Source: Symsagittifera roscoffensis (lineage: Eukaryota > Xenacoelomorpha > Acoela > Convolutidae). Taken from it: 64,000 bases of DNA. The stretch lies in NCBI RefSeq assembly GCF_963678635.1, contig NC_087062.1, positions 24,818,177 to 24,882,176 of the forward strand, in the 5' to 3' direction. Each line of letters begins with the position of its first letter. Position 1 is the stretch's first letter. Shown here piece by piece: positions 51,201-62,000 of the stretch. The notes under the pieces were generated by a model. The model was not told the DNA's origin. It saw only the letters and a program-made list of their open reading frames with translations, and searched no databases. A program made the translations under genes and the position numbers.

Positions 51201-54200
51201 GAGCTTCAAAAGCAACAAAAGATTATTCTGAGTTCTTCAAGAAGCAGAAACTGACGACAGAAGGAGGAGAGGTGGGCGAGGGTGGTGCGAATGGACAGGA
51301 GGGTGAGGGGCAGAACGGGAATGAATCAGAGATGAGTGAAGAGGTCGAGGAAGGCTCCTCTGATGAATATCAAGTAAGTAGTTATTATTTTTAATTGTAT
51401 ATTAAGAGTCGATGAACGTATTTCAGACTCTTATATAGGTCCCCACGATTTTTTTGTTTTTTTTTCGGGAAAAGTCTTAAAACTTGTTCACGCTCAAAAT
51501 ACTTTTTTTTCGCGGTTTGATTTTTGATTTCTTTATAAGTTCAGTTTATTTCCTTTGTTGAAAGAAGGCAAACTCCACTGTCAAACATCTAAACTGTAAA
51601 AGTCACGACAAACGTGATCGGCATCTAGTTTCGAAAGAGAAATTTAGTTTTCCGATTTCCACTCAATTGGTCTTAATGAAACAGCCCAACAAAGTTTTAA
51701 AAGGGTATAATGATAATCTTACAAGTTTGCGCAAAACCTTATTAGTTTGTTTTTAAATGAAAAATTGGTGTTTTCTGAGGTAGAAATGACGTTTTTGGCT
51801 TTCAAACGAAAATTATTTATATATAGAGTTTTTAGATTTTACATCCTTAACGCTCAAAAAAGTAATACAAAAAAATGAGAAAAAAAAGAAGAGACTTCCA
51901 TGATAAAGCAGCATTTAATAATTTCAAAAGGTACATCAGATGTCCACTCTGAATTTCAAGTTACAGTAATGATGATGCTTTTTATTCTTCAAGTTATGTA
52001 ATTCTATTTTGTAACGATGAAACTTAATTTGTTCTCTTCATCATCTGATTATTTAGGCCTCTTCGGACCCCGAAGATTTCAACGTGGGCAAAAAGGCTAA
52101 AAAGAAAGCAAGGGACGCCAAGATGGCTAGACTAAAGGCAATTCGAGAAGCTAAAGACAACAGACGCAAAACAAAGAAGACTAGTTCAGATGAGGACCCT
52201 GCGTACAGTCCCAAGAAGGGAGCCAGTCCTATTGTGGCTAGTCGGGGAGCGAGGAAGAAAAAGACGGTGATCAATGATGACTCGGATGAGGATCTTGGAG
52301 ACGGGGACTTCGGAGGGGGAGGAGGGGGGAGTCAGCAATATAAAGGAGCGAGTAGTGACGGAGATGACAGTGATCGGGCATTTGACTACAACCTATCAAA
52401 ACCGGTAAAATTGTCAGTCTCTCTTGGTCGGAATGTTTTAGGATAATTTAATAGGATATTCTATATATTCGGGATCATCTTATTACACCCTTTTTATGGT
52501 AGCCTGTATTATAAACGAGCATAGCACAACCAATTGCTCTGCAAATAGATTGGATTGTTACCAAACTAACAGTACAATGGAAAAGCTATAGCCTACTGCG
52601 TAGAGTTTGCAGTAAATTGATACATAACTCATAACTTGAATCTATTGTGATTTTTATACTTTAAGGATAAGAATGCTATTGTGCGATTCTTCAACAACAG
52701 TACACTTCAAGAGATTCAACTGGTGCAAGGGCTTTCTAGGAAAAAAGCAGACCTCATCATTCCTCTGCGGCCCTTCGCAAATTGGATGGACATCGTGCTC
52801 AAGTTCAAAACCGAGAAGGGTCTAAACGAGAACCACCTCGTAGAAGCGAAAGGCGTCATTGACCAGCAGACTACTCTCACAAACTTCCTAGAAAAGTGCG
52901 AATCAATTGGGCTGGAGATCGAAGAATCGGTGCGAAACTTGTGCAATAGACAATCTCTAGACAAAGAAGACAACGAGGATGTGGATGACGATGATCAGAT
53001 TCAGATCGTAAAACAACCTCAGTTGCTCAATAGCGATTTCAAACTAAAACCGTACCAAATTATAGGGTTGAACTGGTTGTATGTGATGTTCAAAAACAAC
53101 ACCAATGCGGTGCTGTCTGATGAGATGGGATTGGGCAAGACCATTCAGACGATCGCGTTCCTAGCATACCTGAAGGAAAACAACGAGGTGCTTTTTGTTT
53201 ATGTAGTTTTTGGTGCTAGGAATTTTAGCAGACCGGTTTTTAGCAGGCTCGGAACAATTATAAAGTGTGATAGGGGGGTTGAGAAATTAGACGATAAGCA
53301 AATTAGACGGAGGTACTTGAAAGGAAATTAGACGGTTTTGCAAAACTGCAATTGTGAGAAAATAGACGAAAGAGAGAAATTAACTTTGTTTGCACACAAA
53401 TTGCGTTAGAAAAATAAAATTGTTTGTAGACAACAGTTCAATTTCGGTGGCCAAAAACTTCACAAGTCAATCACGCATAATTTATTCAATTCAAAACTCT
53501 CCTGTAATATTCAGATTTGACATTTTATGTTCATTTAAACTAAATGTTTTGATAGGTATTGACATTTTATGTTCTTTTTGTATTTGTGAAACTTGACTCT
53601 TAAGAAAAAATTTTTTTTGGCCCTTTCCTTTTCATAGCTTTTTCGTCTTAATGCCAGATTTGTAAAAAATAAATTCCGTCTAATTTCGTTTTTGTAGTAT
53701 CCGTCTAATTTGCTTATTGCCTAATTTCCTAGGCCCCGTGTGATAGCTAACTTCAAACGCTTAGCTACCGCTTGCTCCCCTGCGCTTCAATTCAACACGA
53801 GTGTTATTGTGTGCGTAAATCTTTGTTTTGCCGCTAACTTAGACTGTTGGGTTTTTGAAGTTGATAGTTTTATTGACAAATCGTGAGATAATTGACTTAA
53901 TTGGGTATGCATGCCCCAGACTGAGCGCAGTTTTGAGTCTGCCAATTAATCATCCATCACTTTATTACGTTGGTCTGCTAAAAGACTCATTTTTCACAAT
54001 TTATGCTAAATGATTGGTCTGCTAAACGATCGGTCCCCATTTGCATTGTTTTACCAGCTAAATTACTAATTGTACACATTAACGTATTGAAGTATGTGGA
54101 CTCCCAAGGTGTAAAGGAGGTGTTTATTAAGTGTCAATGAACGATGTGAAGACACGACACTGATATACAACGCTGATTTAAATTATCAAAGAAAGTGCCA

Positions 54201-57200
54201 ATTGTGAATGTTTCTGGAAATCCAAAGAGCTTTAAAGCGATTTTTTTGGAACTTTTTTGAAACTTTCTGTTGACTATGTTTGAAAGTTTGTCGACAATAA
54301 AAGGTTCATGAAGTTCTAAGAACATCAGGTGATATGGTTTTTCTTCAAAATTGAAAAGTAGTTGTATATCAAAAGTTGAAAAACAAGGATTGAAAAACTC
54401 CTTCATGTAATTCTAAAAAGTTTCGTTTAATTAGGTCTATGGCAAACAGATGATAATAGCTCCTGCTTCTACCCTCGAGAACTGGGCCAGAGAGTTCACA
54501 GACTGGTGTCCTTCCATGAAGTTGTTCCTCTATTATGGATCTCAAGAGGAGAGGGTGGACTTACGAAGGAGAGCACTCTATGACAAGGAGGACTTCGATG
54601 TTATAATCACCACATATAATGTCTGCATCTCAAATATACTGGACAGGACTCTATTCAAAAAGTAAGAAAGAATGTCTCCTCCTAAGTAAAATGCTTGACT
54701 ATGCGCGCTAGATTAGTTGATGAAGATAATTTATAAAGGCACAGTTCAAAGTTTTTTTGCTAGTACTCTCTTTCTAATCGTGATCGTTTCGAAGAGCACA
54801 AAGATGCCATGTTCTGAAATACTTCAACATTCAAAGCCGAAAAATGACTTGAATTTGAATAATAGTAGTTGGTTCAGTTTAGTTTCATTTGGTAGCGTAT
54901 TTGTTCCAGACTTCACATCCAGTACATGGTGATAGACGAAGGCCATATGTTGCGCAACATGAACTCGCAGAGGTACCAGCAACTGATGCGCATCAGGGCA
55001 GACAGTCGCCTGCTGCTCACTGGGACTCCTCTGCAGAACAACCTGGTCGAATTAGTGTCCGTGTTGACATTTGTGATGCCAAAACTATTTGGACAGCATA
55101 TTGAGGCATTTAAAACACACTTTCAAGGTAAATCACTTCGAAGAAAAATATCTACTGAAGCTCTCAAATCGGCTATTAGCTTGCTTCATCAGAGTTATAA
55201 TCTGGCTTCAGTAGCGGATTTGGGGGGGGGGGGGTAGACGCCCCCCCCCCTTTCAGTGATTCGATCCCCTGCCGACCCAAAGGGTCCCCCCTTTGTACTA
55301 TTTTGAGATATCCATTTTTGGCTGACTGACCTTAAAATTTTTCTAACGGCGCCAATCTATACTAATTTTGATTTTTTGGTCGAACTTTTCCAAGTGCCTA
55401 AAAACGCCTTCTTTCAAAAATTTGCCTGCGGCGTAGAAAATTTGGTACAACTAGGGTCTTTATAGTGTTTGGGGAGAGCTCAGAAAATCAATTTGGTCGA
55501 CCTAAAAAAAAGGTCGACAAAATTTTCAAAATATTTTGAAAAAACGCCCCCCCCCCCTCGAGAAATTCCTAGATTCGAGCCTGCCTGGCTTTGTCAAAAT
55601 TGCTCACGTCTGTCAAACTTGAAAGAAGGTTTCTGTTATGTTGTTTTCGATTTTCTGCATGCTTTTTCCACATTTAGTCTAAACTCTTATAAGCTGAACT
55701 TTTAACTCTTTTTCAGCATATGCTGGTCGCAATGGAAATGGAGAAGAAGATTCTAGTGATTTTGAGTCTGCCAGGATAGAACAAGCGAAGAAGATCATGA
55801 GGCCATTCATGTTGAGACGACTGAAGAAGGATGTGATCAAACAGCTGCCAGCCAAACAGGAGAGGATAGTGAAGTGTCAGATGACAGAGGCTCAGAGGGA
55901 TTGCTACAGTGATATCAAGCTCAGCCTAGCCAAGACATTTAAGGTTAGAAACCAGGCATTGAAAAGGAAACTGGCGATTAAATGGACATTTATCTCGCTA
56001 TCAAATCGGCTGTATGAGGGAGATTTGTGCAAGCTTTTTATGTGTTGTAAAATGCTGCTTTATAGTAATAATTAAGTTAATGACGAACAAGTGAACACTT
56101 TCAAAGGACAGGTGATTCAATACAACTTTAGAAAATGTGTTAATACTATTAGAAAAACAATGGCTCATTACTTAAAGTGCCCTTCTACTAAATATTTACC
56201 AAAAAAAATCTTTGGTTTGTGACCCTTTAGTTTTTCATCATTGTGTATATTTTCATTAATTAATTCGTATTTTGATTTTTAAAAATAATTGAAATTGTTT
56301 AGGATCGACAGGAAGGTAAAGAAGATAAGAAGGATGGCAAGTCTCTCTCCAACGCCATGATGCAGCTGAGAAAAGCCACCAACCATAAACTTTTACACAG
56401 ACGCATATTCACAGTGCCAATGATGACCAAACTATCCAAAGCTCTAGTCAGAACAGAGAAGTACGAGAGCTCCAACGAACATCTGGTGTTGGAAGACTTG
56501 ACTTACATGTCAGACTTCGAGATACATCAGTTGTGCCACGATTCGGCAAAAACAAGAAAGTTCTGTTTACCGAATGAGGATATTTTGGATAGTGCTAAAA
56601 TCAGAGCGCTGGATAAACTGTTGCCGGAAATTAAAGAGAAACAGGAAAAGGTGCTCTTGTTCAGCCAGTTTGTGATTGTGCTCGACATTTTGCAGGTAAA
56701 TCAAAAAATGTGCATGGATTGAAATCAAAACAATGGTGTACATTTTTTTGGTAACTGAATTAAGTTATGTGAAAAATAGACTCTTAATTGTGCGTAAACC
56801 TCATTCGGTCCCTCTATAGTTATGTTTCACATTAAATTAAAAGCACCATGATTTGTTTTTTTTTGCTCTGATTTTATAATTATAAAATGTCGCTTTTAAA
56901 TTTGATTTCATTGGCCTGCGTTACTTAAGTAAAAAATTTTTTAAAAAATTTTTTTAGAAAGAGAAGCTTGATGCGACTGAATCAAATTTAAGGCAATGTA
57001 AATGTTTCTTATTGAAATTTAGGAGTACTTGGCGATCAGGAAGCACAAGTTTATCCGACTAGACGGCAGCACAGGAGTAGAACAGCGACTGCTCATGATA
57101 GATGAGTTTAACCGCAGTTCCTCGGAGGACTGTTTCGTGTTCCTTCTCTCCACCAGGGCAGGGGGTCTGGGGATTAACCTCACATCGGCCAACCACGTCA

Positions 57201-58202
57201 TCATACACGACATAGACTTCAACCCTTACAACGACAAACAGGTACACAGGTTATCCTGTCTTCAGGAAAATTGTCTTTCGTAAACTTTATCAAAAAAGTG
57301 CAGGTCATAAATTGTTCCTGAAATTCAAAGAGCTCTAAGGCCATCTATTTTTTTTTTTGAAATTCCAAAATTGAAGTTTAAAAAAACAAGTCAGTATTTT
57401 TTTCTGTTTAATTGCGTTCATTGACTTTTTTCCGACTCTCTTTTGGCTATATTTGTTGTTTCGTGCTAGTGCGTGCGAAGCACAGCTCGGCTTCTGTGAT
57501 GAAAACTGTTAGTTGCCTCTCTAAACAGTTAATAGGCTCACGTGGGTATGTTGGAAATTACTTCGTTACATTTCAAAAGGGTTTTGGAGGTATAAGGCAG
57601 CAAACAAGCGTTTCAAGGTAAAACCTCGAATGTATGAGCAATTTGCTTTCTTCAATTCCGGCAACTGAAAAAAAAAACATTTTTCGTGAAACAACTAACA
57701 TAACAGCATTTGTACCGCCGCTGATCCTTGCAGGAGATCTCCATGATTTTTTATTGGGGATGTTCCGCCGTTTTCAAACAGCGAGCTTAGGTCATGCCGG
57801 GACTTGAACCACTACTTTTTATTCGAGAAGGGTGTTTCTTTTGGTTGAAATGGTATTATCGGACCTTTGGAAGTTTCATAAAGGGAAGTCGTTCCATACA
57901 ATAAGTACAATTGTGAACAGGCTGAAGACAGAGCACACAGAGTGGGCCAAGAGAAGGAAGTGTTTGTCTACAGACTCATAGTTGAAGACTCAATTGATGA
58001 GGGAATGCTGGCGATCGCAGACGAAAAGCTCAAATTAGAGGAGAATCTCAGTACCAATGTTCATAAAACACGACTGCCGACAGACAGTAATGATGGAACG
58101 CCTGTGGCGTCTGATAACGAGGATTCCAATAGCAGCGTCCCCGGAGGTCCACAACAGTCCTCGGACGTCGCAACTCTTCTTGGGAATATTCTAGAACTTT
58201 AA
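48203..58202 (+). CDS. SMARCAD1: SMARCAD1 (Fun30-type SNF2 chromatin remodeler), 11 coding exons
   Basis: Exons: 48,198-49,288 (ATG 48,203), 50,295-50,703, 50,892-51,373, 52,057-52,404, 52,666-53,187, 54,435-54,661, 54,910-55,127, 55,717-55,943, 56,303-56,695, 57,023-57,241, 57,921-58,202 (TAA). All are GT/AG with consistent phases, about 1,470 aa. The N-terminus is Pro/Gln/Tyr-rich, then two CUE-like blocks ([39 protein letters not shown]), then acidic/basic disordered exons. The helicase core has motif [13 protein letters not shown], Ia [66 protein letters not shown]. Nuclear ATPase that moves nucleosomes and aids DNA-end resection and heterochromatin repair in other animals. It is longer than the human protein (about 1,026 aa) because of the N-terminus. 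Poly(A) signal at 58,223. Confidence 0.93.
49308..49495 (+). repeat. Dispersed repeat R1 copy, 5' part
   Basis: Starts with the hairpin AAGAGTA-ATGTACGTAGTGAG-TACTCTT, then TTATATAGGTCTTGCTGATT, GGAAAAAGTCTTTAAA and TTTGTTCACGCTCAG. The copy is interrupted at about 49,495 by a SINE-like piece and resumes at about 49,736. Confidence 0.7.
49496..49735. repeat. SINE-like insertion splitting an R1 copy
   Basis: GC-richer than its surroundings. The minus strand carries tRNA-like boxes (GGTGAAATGGTTACGTC and GGTCGGATGTTTGAGG). It lies between two halves of one R1 copy, so it was inserted. No coding capacity. Confidence 0.4.
49736..50160 (+). repeat. Dispersed repeat R1 copy, 3' part
   Basis: Continues R1: AAAACGTGATTGACTACCAA, CAGATTTCGCAGCAAAATTA, TTGATTCAGTTTTCTCAAAT, TCCATCATATATTGTTCTAC, AAAAGTTTTAAGGCCATC, TTGGCTATGTTTTTTCGATA. 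Confidence 0.65.
51396..51740 (+). repeat. Dispersed repeat R1 copy
   Basis: Hairpin start AAGAGTC-GATGAACGTATTTCA-GACTCTT, then TATATAGGTCCCCACGATTT, AAAGTCTTAAAACTTGTTCA and CAAACGTGATCGGCATCTAG. Confidence 0.65.
53273..53737. mobile_element. hAT-type MITE (465 bp) with 8-bp target duplication, SMARCAD1 intron
   Basis: Flanked by GTGTGATA at 53,265-53,272 and 53,738-53,745. Ends are inverted repeats: GGGGGGTTGAGAAATTAGAC with AAGCAAATTAGACGG, and CCGTCTAATTTGCTTATTGC with CTAATTTCCTAGGCCCC. No transposase. The 8-bp duplication fits the hAT superfamily. Confidence 0.75.
54115..54420 (+). repeat. Dispersed repeat R1 copy
   Basis: Hairpin start AAGTGTC-AATGAACGATGTGAA-GACAC. Followed by diverged R1 words (AAGAAAGTGCCAATTGTGAA, TCCAAAGAGCTTTAAAGCGA). 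Confidence 0.55.
55209..55583. mobile_element. hAT-type MITE (375 bp) with 8-bp target duplication, SMARCAD1 intron
   Basis: Starts CAGTAGCGGATTTGGGGG and ends CTAGATTCGAGCCTG, which are imperfect inverted repeats. Flanks are TCTGGCTT (55,201-55,208) and CCTGGCTT (55,584-55,591), one mismatch in eight. It contains long G and C runs near both ends that could pair. Typical non-autonomous hAT layout. Confidence 0.7.
57285..57500 (+). repeat. Dispersed repeat R1, 3' part
   Basis: AGGTCATAAATTGTTCCTGA, AATTCAAAGAGCTCTAAGGC, ATTGCGTTCATTGAC, then the hairpin-type word GTGCGAAGCACAGCTCGGC at about 57,472. Confidence 0.55.
57718..57815 (-). repeat. tRNA-like fragment, minus strand
   Basis: Minus strand GGTTCAAGTCCCGGCATGAC is B-box/T-arm-like and lies at the inner edge of a GC-richer stretch in the last SMARCAD1 intron. 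Only half of a tRNA is recognisable. Likely SINE. Confidence 0.3.
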
Positions 58203-58222
58203 TCTATTATATTTGTAGAATG

Positions 58223-58228
58223 AATAAA
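58223..58228 (+). terminator. SMARCAD1: SMARCAD1 polyadenylation signal
   Basis: AATAAA 21 nt after the TAA stop codon, the only such hexamer close to the end of the gene. It fits a very short 3' UTR. Cleavage site not determined. Confidence 0.6.
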
Positions 58229-58244
58229 ACGGTATGTGTACTGT

Positions 58245-58660
58245 CTTTTTTTTAAGTGTCAATGAACAAAATGAAGACATTTGTTACGTCGTGTAGATTC
58301 TTTTTCGTGAGTTTTAAAATTTTTTCAGGCGTGTTCTTTTTGCTATTTGGCTTCCGATTTGGCTCGCCTCAAATTCATTAAGTTAAAAGGAAGGCAAATT
58401 TAGCCCTCCAATTAACAAAGAGGAAATAGCGAAAAAATAATTTTTACTTCCATAAGTATATTTTAATTTTCAAGAATTCCCACCGGAATAAAAAAAAACA
58501 ACCCAGTGATCCAATTTTCTCGAAATGTGTTAGTTTAGTCGAAAAAGTGTAAATAATATAAGCTTGATGAAATTCAAAGTGCTTTAATGTGATAAAATGT
58601 TGGAAGTTTCTGGTCTGTGAGTTCATTGACACTTTTCCGGCTATGTTTGTATTTATCTTT
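58245..58660 (+). repeat. Dispersed repeat R1 copy between SMARCAD1 and UBE3B
   Basis: Hairpin start AAGTGTC-AATGAACAAAATGAA-GACA followed by diverged R1 (AAGGAAGGCAAATTTAGCC, CACCGGAATAAAAA, AATTCAAAGTGCTTTAATGT). It makes up most of the 0.8-kb intergenic space. Confidence 0.55.
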
Positions 58661-59006
58661 CTCTTCTGGCTGATTGTAGATTAATGTGTTTAATGTCTCA
58701 ACTGATTTGATCGGTTTTTGAACTGTATGAGCACCCTAATTGGGTAATGCTAAATAGTGCGATTTGCATCATTCTCTGTGAAATAAATTAGTTTTTCTTA
58801 TAAGTTAATTTGAGTTTTTGTTTGAATAATGTTAAAGACTTAATTTAAGAAATAAATATTCCTGTTTGCAATCTTTCTGAATAACTGTCTATGTAATCAT
58901 TTGTATGAGTTTAGTTCAAATAAAAGTCTTATTTCAGGTGTCATGAGTTTTCCTCTTTTCCTGAAATCGTTAATAGCGTATACATGACGAATCATACATC
59001 AGAATT

Positions 59007-62000
59007 ATGGATCCAAAAAAGGCCATAGTGGAAAAGTCACGTCATGCCCGCGAAGAGCGCGCCCTGGCCAAACGCCAAGAGAAAGCGATTCTTACAGTGC
59101 AGTCATTAGTTCGCAGATATCTTGTCAGATGCAGACTTTGTAGAGAAGTTGAGACAGTTTTGAATGAAGAGCTAAAAGCAGTTAACGAAGACCCAGAAAA
59201 AGATTTCAAAAGTTGCTTTCAAGCTATTGAGAGATACCTAATTGCGAACCATTTGAAAAGAGATGTGAAACATTTCAACAAGTTTTACTCGAAGTTATCG
59301 ATAATTTGCAAATGCATTACAACTTCAATTATGGCCGACTGTTCGCTAAAACACTCGTACGTTGGTCATGTGTTGCAGAAAGATTGCGTGAAAACGTGGT
59401 CCGCTCAGGTCCAAAGCTTAATCAAGTTGTCATTGATGCATTGTGAAAATTTGGATATTTCACAGTCGGCCCACAAGGTAATTATTTCAGACAGCTCCGA
59501 GAAGTTACAAATTGGTTTTATATGCTCCAATTTTTTTACTTGCAAGTTTGGCGTGGTTGCTTTTATTTTATTACATTCCAAATTGTAACATGCAAAATTT
59601 CTGTTTTTGTGCATTTTAAGCTCCCTTTAGCCGTTTTCTCGCTTATGTTTGCCAAGTTGCAATTGTCATTTTTGTGTTCAAGTGTCTGTGTACTGCTCAA
59701 ATGTTATAATGTGTTTAATCATCTTTTTTAAACCACTCTCAATAGTACCTGGTATGCATAGGGCAGCATGTGATAGCAATAATTATAAGACTCTTAAATA
59801 TGTCGCGATTATTTTTTGCTCACCCTCAAATTAACATTTTGCGGTTTGATTTGATTTCTTTTAAGTTCGGTTCATTTTCTTTGTTATAAGGAAGGCAAAC
59901 TCTTCTAACGAGCAGCAGAAAATAAAAAAGTAACGAAAAACGTGATCGAATTCTAGATTCGAAAGTGGAATTTATTTATCAGATTTCCCAGCGAACTAAA
60001 AACTTTACCTATTGATCGGGTTAATTTTATCAAAAAAGAACTAGTCATAAATAGTTTGTGAAGTTCGAAGAGCTGAAAGTCTATAATTCATTTTTTTGTT
60101 TTTTTTTGTGTACCGAAGCTATTCCAACTCATTTTGGTTTTTTGCCTCAAGGAAAAAAATGAAGTTATTTGGATCGTGTGGTTTTTGAGAGAAATTATGT
60201 AAATTTGTAGACACTATTGTTTGGTTTTCGCGAATTGACTTCTTCACTTTTCAAGTTTGTAAGTTAACTTCAAATATGTTTGCCAAATGGAAGGTAAACT
60301 ACGCTTTTTTGACAAATATTGAAATAGCGCGACAATGTGAATGAATTTGTTCAAAACTGCTATTAATTTCCCAGGTTTTTCCAGCGGAAAAAATAATTCA
60401 ATTAGCTGGCTATGTGGATTTATTCTCAAGTTCCAAGCAATTGAAAATCGATAGAAAAGTGTTCTTTTCGAAAAGACAAGCAGAAATGGTGCGTAACGAA
60501 AACGCTATGTAGGTCGCGTAGATTTTGGTAATTTTTTCACAAAAGTCTAAAATTTGTTGAGGATCAATTTTGATTTATCACGTTTTGGTTTATTATTTCT
60601 TCTTAAATTCAATTCAAATTCTTTTGCCAAAGGGAAAGCAAATTATGCGCTCTAACAACGAAAGTGCAAAAAGCACACAAAATATTGAAGTTACGAAAGT
60701 GGATTTTAATATTAAGATTTTCCAGCAGAAAAACCTATTGATATATTACACCTGCGAGCGTAGTGAATAACACGACTATTTTTTCCCCAACCTAAGTCGC
60801 AAATTTTGATGCTTCTTTTGGGACATTTTTAGGGGTTTTTGATAGCATGTGATTTGATATTCGATTAGTACTAAATTAACACAGTTGATGCATTTTTCAT
60901 TCATCCAATGAAACAAAAAAAGCTATTTGTTTCAAGCAACAGTACAATAATAAAAACTCGATTTCAGAAAATTTCCAACTCAAGATATTTCGCAATTTTT
61001 TTGAAATGCATAATTTATTCAGAATTTGGTTTTATTCTTTACAATTTTTTACATGCAAAATTCGTCTGGATGCTCAGTTTTGTTAAATTTCAATTGCAAA
61101 ATTGTGTCTTTTTGTATTTGTTGTCCTTTTTGCTGCATCGGATTGGCAATTTCTCAGCGTATTTAGCTGCTTTATTTGTGGCTAGTGTTAGCAAATTATC
61201 AAGGGCTCGTAGCGCAGATGCGAGGGTAGAGACTCTTAATCTCGGGATCTTAGCGTCGTTTCCGCCTCAGCAAAGTTTTTTTTCAAGACTGTTTTACCTA
61301 TTTCTATTTCACTTTATTTCAGAGCTACTTTTTTCAGGTTTTCTTTCTAGTGTTTGCAAATCGCAGCTTCGCCTCTGTTTCGATAATCAATTTCAAACTA
61401 ATATATTGCAGTCGCGAGTTTATTGACGTTTTTCGAACTGTCCGTTATTATGTTTTTCTGTACGCGGATGTTTCAAGTAGGTTATTTGAGATAAAACGAG
61501 GCTGTTCAATAATTTTATAAGAAATGAAGTTTTTTTTTCTAGTTTGTTCATTTTTTTATGAACTACGCCCACTTACTGTGCTCAAGTTTCATCGGTGCAG
61601 AACTCAAGACCATTTTCTCTTATATTGATTTTTTTATTGTTCCGACCATTGAAAATGGGGAGGAATTTTGGTATTCGGGTGTGTTTTAGTTTTCTTTTGT
61701 TTTCCACGCAAAATCAGGTACCACAAATAATTATCGGAATGAGTCGAGTGATATATTCTATTAAAGCTCTTTCAGTCGTGATTCTTCGAACGACATTAAA
61801 AAGTTTCGAATTTTTTTTCAGTGTCGAGAAAAACCGGTTTGAATTTTTGATTTTTGGTCTAATTTTGAGCTAATAAGGTGACTTTGTATGCTTGTAATAG
61901 CCTATTAAGCTTAATGCAAGCCGTTAAAACTTAATTTTACTCAATTAAAGGTAGTTTTTGTAGTTTTTTTGCGCAATTTTTGAAATCAAAAACTTGAAAA

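Noticed and set aside
53388-53600. Small open frame with Phe/Ile-rich sequence in a SMARCAD1 intron
   Set aside because: It lies wholly inside the hAT-type MITE at 53,273-53,737.
60908-61426. Open frame of 172 codons in UBE3B intron 1
   Set aside because: It consists of R3 repeat and a tRNA-like piece. Frame not kept in the copies at 42,840 and 62,265.
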